A stretch of DNA of 64,000 nucleotides from Anaerolineae bacterium (GTDB taxonomy: Bacteria > Chloroflexota > Anaerolineae > UBA4142 > SHND01), in contig JADZCJ010000046.1 in NCBI GenBank assembly GCA_020851635.1, positions 1 through 64,000 on the forward strand. Direction: 5' to 3'. The position numbers were made by a program, and so were the translations under genes. Shown piece by piece: positions 52,409-61,406 of the stretch. The notes beneath the pieces are model-generated. The model saw nothing but the letters and a program-made list of their open reading frames with translations. It ran no database searches and had not been told where the DNA came from. Position 1 is the first letter of the stretch. Each line of letters opens with the position of its first letter.

Positions 52409-53395
52409 TCAGCTACAGCCGCCGCGATAATTGCAGAGGGCGTTGAATACTTTTGGGGTGATGCGGGTGCCGCTGTTGCGCGAGTAAAAGGGCGGTCTGG
52501 GGTTGAACTGGTCAAAGCCATAGGCGTGAATACCGGCACCGCAAGGATTGCATGGGAAGGCGCCAAAAACCATGTTGCCAAAAACGGGTGAGCCGCTTTG
52601 ACCCCCAAAGGTATCAATCGAGTAGCCGACCTGCTTTTTGGTAATCACCTGAAGCGGTCCTTTCATGTTCCACATTGTGCCGCTCGGCTTGTCGCCGGGA
52701 TAACCCCGAACATGGACTTTATGATTCAACAGTTGATTGTTGTCGTTTGTCCAGCCGAAACCGAACCAGCCGACCGTGTTGCCCAGGGTTTTGTTGATCT
52801 TGATGCCACCATAGTCGCATTTGGGGTTTTGGGTGGAGGTCCAACAATTGTTGGTAAAGAGTTGGATTGACTGTGCGCTGCCATAAGGCAGGTTGTTGCC
52901 GTCGCGTCCGGGATAGACCATGATTTTTGTTGGAAATTGCAGAGTTGACGGATCGAATACACAATGTCCTGCTGTGGCGAGGGTATCGGGACCAATGAAC
53001 CAGCCGGTGCAGATAAAATCACCATAAGGATAGGTCATGACCAAACTGGCAATTGCCCGGTTGGGATATTTGCTGGTTTTGGTGACCTGGCTCCGTCCAT
53101 CCGGCACGATCACAGTTTCGGTCTGATTGCCGAACTGCATCACTTGCCCGTTGCCGGGCGTCGCCTCTGATTCGTTGAATGTTTGCGCGCCCGTCCCTGC
53201 ATAAGGGTGGGAAAAAGCGACATCGGCGACGTTCGCCTGGAATTTTTTGCCGTCGTTTGTGACAATGACGTCAATACCTTCCGGCTCGTCGGCAAAGGTC
53301 GTCTGGAGCGGAGCGATTGCGACGAGCACGAGGATGAGCAGGGCGGAAAGCACCGCGAAACGCGCCCATTTATTTTTTGCTGATGTTGTCTTCAT
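52409..53395 (-). CDS. Secreted V8-like (trypsin-fold) serine protease
   Basis: A 328-residue exported protease. A signal peptide (MKTTSAKNKWARF then a long hydrophobic stretch to TTFADE) leads to a propeptide of about 70 residues and the protease core: His144 in ATAGHCVF, Asp194 in CDYGGI, Ser267 in GGQSGSPVF. The order and spacing match the V8/glutamyl-endopeptidase group of S1 proteases. Several cysteines (129, 145, 184, 193 and in the C-terminal part) could form disulfides outside the cell. A good ribosome site (AAGGGGGA) precedes the ATG. Confidence 0.9.
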   Translation of the reverse strand: MKTTSAKNKWARFAVLSALLILVLVAIAPLQTTFADEPEGIDVIVTNDGKKFQANVADVAFSHPYAGTGAQTFNESEATPGNGQVMQFGNQTETVIVPDGRSQVTKTSKYPNRAIASLVMTYPYGDFICTGWFIGPDTLATAGHCVFDPSTLQFPTKIMVYPGRDGNNLPYGSAQSIQLFTNNCWTSTQNPKCDYGGIKINKTLGNTVGWFGFGWTNDNNQLLNHKVHVRGYPGDKPSGTMWNMKGPLQVITKKQVGYSIDTFGGQSGSPVFGNMVFGAFPCNPCGAGIHAYGFDQFNPRPPFYSRNSGTRITPKVFNALCNYRGGCS

Positions 53396-53804
53396 GATGT
53401 GGTCCCCCTTGACAAGGCACGCGTCACGTGCGTGCGATGAATCAATACGGTAAATCGGGCTTGTGGGTTAACCTCGCCGGAAGCAGGAGCAGGCATCAAA
53501 CACAGGGTTGCCACGCGAGCGATGGCGCAACCACAAGCGCGTAATTTTTAACATCAAATGGCGCGGCGCGCAAATTGGCTGTTGAACCCGCGGTGATTTC
53601 CCGCCTTCAAAACCTGCGAGGTCTCCGAGACCTCGCAGGTTTTGAGATATGGCAATCACCGGTTGAACCCCTATTGACGCACCGATGTAAAGAGAATATC
53701 ATCACAATGGGTGAGTGAGACAAGATGCCGCAATTACGGCTATTCCGCGCACAGCTCGCGTGCGGACAGCCATTCGGAAATAGTTCCTGACAAGGGAAGC
53801 TGCG
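53396..53804. other. Intergenic region with a dispersed palindromic repeat
   Basis: No gene is seen in these 409 bases between divergent genes. The right half holds a copy of a dispersed palindrome (53606-53660), itself set within outer dyads (GGTGATT). No clear promoter for the metallophosphoesterase gene was recognised; its start has only a GGGAAG-type site. Confidence 0.6.
53606..53660 (-). repeat. Dispersed palindromic repeat, copy 2 (inverted)
   Basis: Reverse complement of the element at 43588-43643: GGTGATTGCC, then a 35-base palindrome, then GAA. Compared with copy 1, a T-A pair in the stem is replaced by G-C on both arms, so pairing is kept. Single element per intergenic region. Confidence 0.8.
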
Positions 53805-54749
53805 ATGCCGCGCCTCTTTTTTGCGACTGATGTGCATGGTTCTGAAATCTGCTGGAAGAAATTTCTGAACGCGGGAAAATTCTATAACGCGGATGTTTTG
53901 GTGCTGGGCGGCGACATGACCGGCAAGGCGCTGGTCCCGATTCAACAACAGTCCGATGGGACGTGGAAAGGGGTGCTGCTTCAGCAGGAATTTCTGCTTG
54001 CCACCGAAGCGGAGGCGCAGGAGTTTGAAAAGCGGATCGCATCACGCGGTTATTATCCCTTTCGCGCGACCGCAGAGATGATGCGGGAATTCCACGCCGA
54101 CCCAAAAAAGGTGGATGCTTTTTTCAATGCCGAGATGCTGCGTGTCCTGGCGCGATGGATGGAGCTGGCAGAGACACGGCTCAAGGATACAAACATCAAA
54201 TGCTTTGTCAGTCCCGGCAACGATGATGATTTCTCGGTGGATGAGGTGATCAAGCGGGCAAGCCGCGTGAAACTCGCCGAAGGAATTTCGGTTGACCTCG
54301 GCGGCGGGTTCAGCATGATCAGCACCGGATGGAGCAACAGTACGCCGTGGAAAACGCACCGCGAGGCATCCGAAGAGGATTTGGCAAAACGGATCGAGGC
54401 AATGATCACGTCGGACATGGACATGCAAAAGATGGTCTTTAATTTTCATTGTCCACCGTATGGCTCGAATCTGGACGAGGCGGCAATGCTGGACGAGAAT
54501 CTGAATGTGGTGGACGCGGGACGCTCGCTGGTTCCGGTGGGGAGCAAAGCGGTGCGGGACGCGATTCTCAAATATCAGCCGCTCGTTTCGCTCCACGGGC
54601 ACATTCACGAGGGCAAGGGCACGGCAAGGTTGGGCAAGACGCTGGCGATCAACGCCGGAAGTTTATACGAACAGGGGGTCCTGCAGGGCGCGATTGTGGA
54701 ATTGGACCCGAAAAAAGGGGTCAAGAGCTATCAGTTGACGACAGGATAA
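53805..54749 (+). CDS. Calcineurin-like metallophosphoesterase
   Basis: A 314-residue cytosolic phosphoesterase with all five metal motifs: FATDVHGSE, VLGGDMTG, SPGNDDD (GNHD-type with Asp for His), VFNFHCPPYG and SLHGHIHEG. The substitution GNDD for GNHE is common in the bacterial YfcE/MJ0936-like and archaeal subgroups of this superfamily. Substrate cannot be inferred. It is the first gene of a long co-directional run; the amino acid permease starts 83 bases later. Confidence 0.88.
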   Translation: MPRLFFATDVHGSEICWKKFLNAGKFYNADVLVLGGDMTGKALVPIQQQSDGTWKGVLLQQEFLLATEAEAQEFEKRIASRGYYPFRATAEMMREFHADPKKVDAFFNAEMLRVLARWMELAETRLKDTNIKCFVSPGNDDDFSVDEVIKRASRVKLAEGISVDLGGGFSMISTGWSNSTPWKTHREASEEDLAKRIEAMITSDMDMQKMVFNFHCPPYGSNLDEAAMLDENLNVVDAGRSLVPVGSKAVRDAILKYQPLVSLHGHIHEGKGTARLGKTLAINAGSLYEQGVLQGAIVELDPKKGVKSYQLTTG

Positions 54750-54832
54750 AGGCGATTGAGGATAGATGATTTTTGATTGCTGATTATTGCGGCAAAATCG
54801 AAAATCATGAATCAAGGACCAAAGGAGGCAAT

Positions 54833-56518
54833 ATGTCAATGCAAGGTGTGCAAAAGGCGATGGGCGGCGACAGTTTGTTTCTGCGCAAGGCGACCGGGCT
54901 GGTGCGCTCGTGGTCTGTGTTTGACGCGTTTATTTACGCGTTCTTTTCCATCAATCTCGTTACACTTGGCTTTTATATCATCAGCCAGATGTATTTTTTT
55001 GAAGGCGGCTTGATTCCCGCCATCATTATCAGCGGGATCATCATTTTGACGGAATGTATCGTCTATGCGTGCCTGATCGCGGTCATGCCGCGGGCGGGGG
55101 GTGATTATGTGTGGCAGTCCCGCATCCTCGGCGGGTTTGTCGGCTTTGTGCTTGCGGTGACCGGCTGGTGGTTTATCCTGTGGTTGTGGACGCCGATTTA
55201 TGCGGACATGCTGCGGCACATTTTCTTTGTGCCCTTGTTGGGTGTTGTGGGACAAGCGTCGCTGGCGACATGGTTTGCGCAAGACCCCAACGGCTTTATG
55301 TTAGTGTGCGTGATTACCGTAATCTTTGCCGCCATCGTGATTGGACTGGGGATGCGCACCTATTCGCAGATGCAAAAGTTCTGCTTTTGGATCGGCAATG
55401 CGGGACTTGTTATCGTGTGCGTATTTTTGCTGTTTGGGAACAATGCCGCGTTCCAAGCCGGACTGAACGCGCAGGCGCCGCGGATGTTTGGGCTGCCCGC
55501 GGGGGATATTTACACGGCGACGATCGCTGCCGGGACCGAAGCGGGCGCGGCGACCCCGCTGTGGGGCGGCTCGCTATTTGCCATCTTTTTGCTGATGCCG
55601 TATCTGGTCTTTTTTAATTTGTGGCCCAACTGGGGCGCGACGTTATACGGCGAAGTCAAAGGGGCGGACGATTTCAAGCGCAATTTCTATGGGATGGGGC
55701 TGGCGTTGACCATCACAACCATCCTCGCCGTCATTTTCTTTATGCTGGTGGACAAGACTATTACCTGGTCGTGGTTGTCGAATGCGAACGCGGCGTATTG
55801 GAACTATCGCTGGGGCTATACGGAAACGGCTCCGCCGCTCGGCGCGATCTGGCCCTATCCCGCGCTGCTGGCGATGTTTCTGACCGACGTTCCGATTCTG
55901 CAATTCGCCGTTCTGCTGGCAATGAGCATGTGGTTTTTTGGCTGGGCGGCGACGGTCTTTCTCTCGTCCACGCGCGTGATCTTTGCGGCGGCGTTCGACC
56001 GGCTGCTGCCTGAAAAGATGGCGGAGGTGGACCCCCGCACCCGGACGCCCATCTATGCAATGCTGGCAATGATCATTCCCGGGCTGATCGTTTCGGTCTT
56101 GTATGTCTATAACATTTTCGACTTTGCCACGTTCACCCTGTGCTCGACGCTGGTGATTGCCGTGACTTTTCTCGGCACGACGATAGCGGCAATCATCCTG
56201 CCCTATACGAAAAAGGACTTGTACGAGGCGTCGCCCATTGCCAAATACAAGATCGCGGGAATACCATTTATCACCGTCGCGGGGGTGATTTTTGGGGCGT
56301 TTCTGGTCTTTTTGCTCTACCAGTGGCTGCTCGACCCCAACGCCCTGTATGGCATCGGCTACAGCATCAACGAGGCGGGGCTCAAGAACTTGAACTCGTT
56401 GATCTTTATGGGCGCGATGTATTTGCTTGCGATTGTGATCTATATCGGCGCGCGCATGTATCGCAAGCAGCAGGGTGTGGACCTCGACAACGTGTACAAG
56501 GAAATTCCGGTCGAATAA
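54833..56518 (+). CDS. Amino acid/amine permease (APC superfamily)
   Basis: A 561-residue membrane transporter with 12 or more helices. After an N-terminal cytosolic stretch the first helices carry the APC pattern (SVFDAFIYAFFSINLVTLGF in parts) and PRAGGDYVWQSR, the conserved second-helix loop. SSTRVIFAAAFDRLLPEKMAEVDPRTRTPIYAM (in parts) is the family's TM8-9 loop. It ends without extra domains. The start at 54833 follows AAAGGAGG; 20 upstream codons are not used. Next to an MttB-family gene in the same run, so it could import a methylated amine or an amino acid; that is inference. Confidence 0.9.
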   Translation: MSMQGVQKAMGGDSLFLRKATGLVRSWSVFDAFIYAFFSINLVTLGFYIISQMYFFEGGLIPAIIISGIIILTECIVYACLIAVMPRAGGDYVWQSRILGGFVGFVLAVTGWWFILWLWTPIYADMLRHIFFVPLLGVVGQASLATWFAQDPNGFMLVCVITVIFAAIVIGLGMRTYSQMQKFCFWIGNAGLVIVCVFLLFGNNAAFQAGLNAQAPRMFGLPAGDIYTATIAAGTEAGAATPLWGGSLFAIFLLMPYLVFFNLWPNWGATLYGEVKGADDFKRNFYGMGLALTITTILAVIFFMLVDKTITWSWLSNANAAYWNYRWGYTETAPPLGAIWPYPALLAMFLTDVPILQFAVLLAMSMWFFGWAATVFLSSTRVIFAAAFDRLLPEKMAEVDPRTRTPIYAMLAMIIPGLIVSVLYVYNIFDFATFTLCSTLVIAVTFLGTTIAAIILPYTKKDLYEASPIAKYKIAGIPFITVAGVIFGAFLVFLLYQWLLDPNALYGIGYSINEAGLKNLNSLIFMGAMYLLAIVIYIGARMYRKQQGVDLDNVYKEIPVE

Positions 56519-56528
56519 GAATGTGTGT

Positions 56529-57284
56529 ATGGCAATGCCGCTAGATAATATTCAAGACGAAGCCCTGCGCGTTGTGCAAACTGCACAGCAGCAGGGCATT
56601 ACTTTGCGACTGCTTGGAGGGCTGGCGGTGCGGCTGCACAGCGAAAGCGCCAAGCACCGCTCGCTGACGCGCCCGTATCCCGACATTGATTTTGCGACGC
56701 CCAACAAGCAAGCCGCCAGAATCGAAAAGCTGTTTGACGCGCTGGGGTATGTGCCCAACAAGAATTTCAATCTGTTTAACGGGGATGTGCGGCTCTTGTT
56801 TTATGACGAGGCGCACGGACGGCAGATTGATATATTCATCGCCCAATTCTCCATGTGTCACAAGATACCGATAACGGACCGACTCGGCAAGGACGCGCTG
56901 ACGATCCCGTTGGCGGAATTGATGCTGACCAAGCTGCAAATCTACGAGATGAACGAAAAGGATATTCGTGATATTTGTGCGCTGCTGCTGGACCATCCGA
57001 TTGGCGAAACGGACGACGAAACGATCAATGTCAAGCGCATTACACAGCTGACGGGCGACGACTGGGGTTTGTGGAAGACGAGCATGTTGAGCATCGGCAA
57101 GGTCAAACGATATATGCAGACGGTTGACATGGAGGAGCGCGAACATGACACTTTGCGGGCGCGCCTGGGCGGTCTGGAAGCCGCGATCGAAACGGCGCCC
57201 AAGAGCATGAAATGGAAGATGCGCGAACGCGTGGGCGAAAAAGTAAAGTGGTATGAATTGCCGGAAGAGGTGAGACGCGGTTAA
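56529..57284 (+). CDS. Nucleotidyltransferase-fold protein of unknown substrate
   Basis: A 251-residue protein with the polymerase-beta-like pattern: LRLLGGLAVRLHSES, then PDIDFATP (D-x-D) at about residues 54-61, and a later acidic RQIDIFIA, as in AbiEii-like and MNT proteins. A helical C-terminal half follows with PLAELMLTKLQIYEMNEKDIRDICALL (K and D as in the AbiEii family, read in parts). The gene starts 10 bases after the permease stop. No small antitoxin-like neighbour. Function open: tRNA/RNA modification, antibiotic-type modification, or defence. Confidence 0.75.
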   Translation: MAMPLDNIQDEALRVVQTAQQQGITLRLLGGLAVRLHSESAKHRSLTRPYPDIDFATPNKQAARIEKLFDALGYVPNKNFNLFNGDVRLLFYDEAHGRQIDIFIAQFSMCHKIPITDRLGKDALTIPLAELMLTKLQIYEMNEKDIRDICALLLDHPIGETDDETINVKRITQLTGDDWGLWKTSMLSIGKVKRYMQTVDMEEREHDTLRARLGGLEAAIETAPKSMKWKMRERVGEKVKWYELPEEVRRG

Positions 57285-57349
57285 TGTCGGCAATGCCAAC
57301 TGCGTCATACTTGGCAATCGAGTTGGTCGAGTTATTTACAGGAGAACTA

Positions 57350-58525
57350 ATGGCAAACGTTCGCAGTTTTGAAATTCCTACGGTGATGAAACATGGGGTC
57401 GGCGCGGTGAATACGCTCGCCGATGACGCGCGCGCGATGGGGATGCGGCGTCCCCTGTTGGTGACGGACCCCGGCTGTGTGCGCGTGGGGCTGTTGGAAC
57501 GCGCTGCCAAACCCCTGCGCGAGGCGGACATGGATTATGTGGTCTTTGACCGCGTGGCGCCGAACCCGCCGATTGCGCTGATTGACGAGGCGGCAGCGTT
57601 GTATGTGAGTGAAAAATGCGACGGTGTGATCGGGATCGGCGGCGGCAGTTCGATGGATACCGCCAAGTCGGTGGGTGTAGTGGCGCAAAATGGCGGTTCG
57701 ATCTTGAATTATGAATGGGCGGACCCGCAGCCGATTCAAAAGCGCATACCTCCGACGATTTGTGTTCCCACCACGGCGGGGACCGGGAGTGAAGTGACGC
57801 TCTGGGCGGTCATTACCGACCCGAAACGCAAAATCAAGTTCAACGTTGGCGGCACAAGCAGAATCGGCGCATGGATGGCGTTGATTGATCCCGAATTAGC
57901 GTTGGACCTGCCTGCGCCTTTTACGGCGGGGACGGGTATGGACGCGCTGGCGCATGCGATCGAGTGTTACACCTGCGCCTATGCCCAGCCGCTGCCCGAT
58001 GCGACCGCGCTGCTGGCGATGGAGTATGTGGGGCAGTATTTGCGCGTCGCATACGCCCAGGGACACAATATTGAGGCGCGCTACAAGATGGCGATGGCGG
58101 CGATGCTCGGCGCACTGTCGTACGGAACAGAAAGCGCGGGCGCGGCGCACGCGATGAGTCAGTCGGCGGGCGGGGTGCATGATGTGCCGCACGGGGCGTT
58201 GACCGCGCGGGTGCTTGGTCCCGTCATGGAATACAACTATATGGGCGAGCCGCAAAAGTTTGCGCGTATTGCCCAGGCGCTCGGCAAAGACACTCGCGGG
58301 CTATCGGTCTTTGACGCGGCGGAAATGGCGGTGGAAGCGGTATATGAACTGACCGAGGACCTCGCCATTCCGACGCTGCAAGATTTGGGGTTTGAAGAAA
58401 GCGAGATACCGACGCTGGCAAAGATCGCATTCGACGACCCGCAGACCATCGGCAACCCGCGCGATTTGACGGTCAGGGCATACGAAGCAATTTACGAGCG
58501 CACTTTTGAGATGGGCAAAAAGTAG
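57350..58525 (+). CDS. Iron-containing alcohol dehydrogenase family protein
   Basis: A 391-residue NAD(P)-dependent dehydrogenase of the group III (iron) family. The dinucleotide-binding GIGGGSSMDTAK is at about residues 90-101, the PTTAGTGSEVT loop follows, and metal ligands Asp and His lie in GMDALAHAIECY, with further histidines in SAGGVHDVPHG. The ATG at 57350 follows AGGAG. Substrate (simple alcohol, glycerol-type or lactaldehyde) cannot be read. The ABC transporter gene begins directly after its stop. Confidence 0.92.
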   Translation: MANVRSFEIPTVMKHGVGAVNTLADDARAMGMRRPLLVTDPGCVRVGLLERAAKPLREADMDYVVFDRVAPNPPIALIDEAAALYVSEKCDGVIGIGGGSSMDTAKSVGVVAQNGGSILNYEWADPQPIQKRIPPTICVPTTAGTGSEVTLWAVITDPKRKIKFNVGGTSRIGAWMALIDPELALDLPAPFTAGTGMDALAHAIECYTCAYAQPLPDATALLAMEYVGQYLRVAYAQGHNIEARYKMAMAAMLGALSYGTESAGAAHAMSQSAGGVHDVPHGALTARVLGPVMEYNYMGEPQKFARIAQALGKDTRGLSVFDAAEMAVEAVYELTEDLAIPTLQDLGFEESEIPTLAKIAFDDPQTIGNPRDLTVRAYEAIYERTFEMGKK

Positions 58526-60235
58526 ATGAACCTGGACGCGTGGCGGCATTATCGGACTTTTTATCGCGGTCGAGAAACACGGCTGGCTGCGAGCATTTTC
58601 CTTGCGACGGGTCAGGCGCTCTTTATATTGCCGCTGGCGTTCCTGGTGCGTTATGCCTTTGACACGGTGATCCCGTCGGGTGATTTTCGGGGTCTGATCT
58701 TGATCGGTCTTGCCATTCTCGCGGTGACGGTCTTGAATAATGCGACCAACGTCTGGGCGCGCTATTTGACGCTGGATGTGACCAAACGCGCGATCGGGCA
58801 GATGCGGTCGGAACTGCTTGACAAGTGTTATGGGTTGTCGCGTCATTTTTATTCGCGTGCCGACCGCAGCGCTCTGCACGACCAACTGGTGATTGATACC
58901 GAACGCGTGGACAATATGGGCACCGGGCTGATCACCGTGCTCTTGCCCGCGGTCTGCACCTCGATTGCGCTCTCGATCGTGCTTTGTTATCTCAACCCGT
59001 TCTTGTTTTTGACGCTGCTGCTGATTACGCCCGTTCTGGTGTTTGCCGGGCGGCGGATGGGACGACTGGTGCGTGAAAATGTGCGCGAGCATCATCGCGC
59101 ATTCCTGGAATACAGCAAGGCGGCATTGCATATTCTGCAAGTGATGGACTTGACGCGCGCGCAGGGCGCGGTCGGGCATGAGACCGGGCGACAACGCGCG
59201 CGCATCAAGCAGCTGCAAATGATCAGCAAGCGGCGCGCCTGGCTGGAAACGGCAGACCAGGCACTGCACAACACCATTGTCACCGGCTGGGGGGTCATCA
59301 TTTTGCTCGTCGGCGGGTTTGCCGTGGCGCAGAATGCCATGACGGTGGGCGACCTCCTGTCGTATTATGTGGCGGTCAGTTTGCTGAACGGGCAGCTGCG
59401 CGGCGCGTTGGGCACGATCACGCATATCATCGAGGGAAATATTGCGCTTGCGTCGTTATACCGGATCATGAAAACGGACGATCCGGTTCCGTATCACGGC
59501 ACACGGAGGATTCCGTTTCACGGCAATCTGAGATTGGAAAATGTGTCGTTTGATTACGACCAAACCATGGTGCTGCGCGGGATAGATCTCGAGCTGCGTC
59601 AGGGAACGACCACCGCCATTATCGGAGAGAATGGCGCGGGCAAAAGCACGATCACTTTTCTGATTCTGGGATTTTACCGCCCCAAGAAAGGCGCGCTGTA
59701 TGCGGAGGGAGTCCCCTATGACGAGATTGCGATTGAACACCAGAGTTCTCAGATGGGGGTGGTGATGCAAGACCCGATCTTGTTCTCCGGAACCATTTGG
59801 GACAATATCACCTATGGCATGGAGAACGCCTCGCGCGAACGGGTGGAGTTTGCGAGCAAGCGGGCAACCGCGCACAGCTTTATTTCGCAGTTGGAAGAGG
59901 GGTACGATACTTTTATCGGCGAAGATGGAATGCTGCTGTCGGGTGGACAGCGACAGAGGATCGCGCTGGCGCGGGCGCTCTTGCGCGAGCCGGCGCTTTT
60001 GGTGCTGGACGAACCGACCAATCATCTGGACGCGGCGTCCATCGGCATGCTGATGGACAGTCTGAAATCCATGCCCCAGAGTCCGGCGATCTTGCTGATC
60101 AGCCACGATTTGAATGTCGCTCAACAGGCGGATAGAGTCTACGAGCTGTGTGGGGGTCAGTTAGAGGATTGGCTGCGCATGGAAACGGCGACCGCGGAAC
60201 GGGTGGCGACACATTCAACGCATGAAACGATATAA
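58526..60235 (+). CDS. ABC exporter, fused permease and ATPase
   Basis: A 569-residue type IV ABC half-transporter. Six membrane helices (about residues 15-310) are followed by the ATPase: Walker A GENGAGKST, the signature LSGGQRQRIALARALL, Walker B ALLVLDEPTNHLD and the H-loop LLISHD. No N-terminal C39 peptidase domain is present. It begins one base after the dehydrogenase stop and its last codons overlap the next gene by 14 bases. Homodimer likely. The substrate is unknown; exporters of this type serve peptides, lipids or drugs. Confidence 0.92.
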   Translation: MNLDAWRHYRTFYRGRETRLAASIFLATGQALFILPLAFLVRYAFDTVIPSGDFRGLILIGLAILAVTVLNNATNVWARYLTLDVTKRAIGQMRSELLDKCYGLSRHFYSRADRSALHDQLVIDTERVDNMGTGLITVLLPAVCTSIALSIVLCYLNPFLFLTLLLITPVLVFAGRRMGRLVRENVREHHRAFLEYSKAALHILQVMDLTRAQGAVGHETGRQRARIKQLQMISKRRAWLETADQALHNTIVTGWGVIILLVGGFAVAQNAMTVGDLLSYYVAVSLLNGQLRGALGTITHIIEGNIALASLYRIMKTDDPVPYHGTRRIPFHGNLRLENVSFDYDQTMVLRGIDLELRQGTTTAIIGENGAGKSTITFLILGFYRPKKGALYAEGVPYDEIAIEHQSSQMGVVMQDPILFSGTIWDNITYGMENASRERVEFASKRATAHSFISQLEEGYDTFIGEDGMLLSGGQRQRIALARALLREPALLVLDEPTNHLDAASIGMLMDSLKSMPQSPAILLISHDLNVAQQADRVYELCGGQLEDWLRMETATAERVATHSTHETI

Positions 60236-61406
60236 CGTGGGCAAGGGCGGCAAATGGAAACCCACACCCCGGCAGGAATTATTGCTGCGGGCTGCGCTCG
60301 CGCAGAACGAGGATGCGGTTCGCGCGTGGCAGGAATGGCGGGACCAAACCGACGCGGAGCCGCCTGACGGCGGCTCGGTGCGGATGATGCCGCTGGTGTA
60401 TTTGAACTTGACCGCGCTGGGCGTCCGGGATCCCCAACTTGAACCGTTCCGCGCGATCTATCGCGAGACATGGGCGCGGAATCACTTGCAGATGCGGCGC
60501 AATCTACGCGCGGTCGCCGCGCTGCGCGATGCGGGCATTCCCACCATGCTGTTGAAAGCGTCCGCGCTGATTCCGCTGTATTATCGGGACCCCGGAGCGC
60601 GACCGACGAGCGATATGGATGTGATGGTCCCGATTGCGCGGGACCTGGAGGCGCTGCAGACGCTCGAGCGCGCGGGATGGAAACCGGTCAAGCGTTCGCT
60701 TGGTGAAATGAGCGAGCCATACCGGGCGCGGCATTACGCACATACGCTTCGGCATCAAGACGGGTTATATCTGGACCTGCACCGCCATCTTTTTTATTTT
60801 GAAACGCAGCTCCGGGCAGACGAGTCGTTTTGGTCTGGCTCGATTCCGTTGACTGTGGAGGGGATAGAGACGCGCGCCCTCAATCCTGCCGACCAACTGT
60901 TGCATGCGTGCGCGCACGGCACGCCGTGGAACGAAGTACCGCCGATCCGCTGGATCGCCGATGCGGTGGTGCTAATGCGCTCGACGGAAATTGACTGGGG
61001 GCGCGTGGTCAGGCAGGCGCAAGAACATGCGCTCATTCTGACCATGCGAAATACGCTCGGGTATCTGCGGGAATCTTTTGGGGGGGCGATTCCGGCAGAA
61101 ACGCTGTGCGCGCTCGAAAAACTTGACGTGACGCGGGCGGAGCGAGTGTTGTATGAAATCGTCGTGCGCCCGCCCTCCGAGCACAACACGGCGCTCAAAC
61201 TGTGGTTTCATTTTGACCAGTATCGCCGGCTGTCCCGGTTGTATCAAAAGGAAAAGCGGCTGCTGCGTTTTCCCGCCTATTTGCGAGATACATGGGGTCT
61301 GAGCGACACGCGTGAGGTGCCGGGGTATATCTGGCGTTTTACAAGCCATTGGGTCACGCGTCGTCTGGACCCCGCCAAAAAATCTGCTCTCAAGGACAAA
61401 GCATGA
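60222..61406 (+). CDS. PF14907-type nucleotidyltransferase (NTP_transf_5-like)
   Basis: A 394-residue protein with LLKASALIPLYYRDPGARPTSDMDVMVP (in parts), matching the [KR]G--L---YY---R---D-D--V pattern of the NTP_transf_5 group, and later blocks LLHACAHGTPWNE and PPIRWIADAVVLM which are also family hallmarks (H-C-HG, R---D---L). Members are found near RiPP and capsule clusters and are assumed to transfer nucleotides. It overlaps the ABC exporter gene by 14 bases and the next gene by 4, so expression is coupled. Function open. Confidence 0.82.
   Translation: MKRYNVGKGGKWKPTPRQELLLRAALAQNEDAVRAWQEWRDQTDAEPPDGGSVRMMPLVYLNLTALGVRDPQLEPFRAIYRETWARNHLQMRRNLRAVAALRDAGIPTMLLKASALIPLYYRDPGARPTSDMDVMVPIARDLEALQTLERAGWKPVKRSLGEMSEPYRARHYAHTLRHQDGLYLDLHRHLFYFETQLRADESFWSGSIPLTVEGIETRALNPADQLLHACAHGTPWNEVPPIRWIADAVVLMRSTEIDWGRVVRQAQEHALILTMRNTLGYLRESFGGAIPAETLCALEKLDVTRAERVLYEIVVRPPSEHNTALKLWFHFDQYRRLSRLYQKEKRLLRFPAYLRDTWGLSDTREVPGYIWRFTSHWVTRRLDPAKKSALKDKA

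Noticed and set aside
58526-61406. Lasso-peptide biosynthetic cluster
   Set aside because: An ABC exporter and PF14907 protein are present, but there is no B1/B2 protease, no asparagine-synthetase-like cyclase and no precursor next to them; the PqqD-like domain lies 14 kb away.
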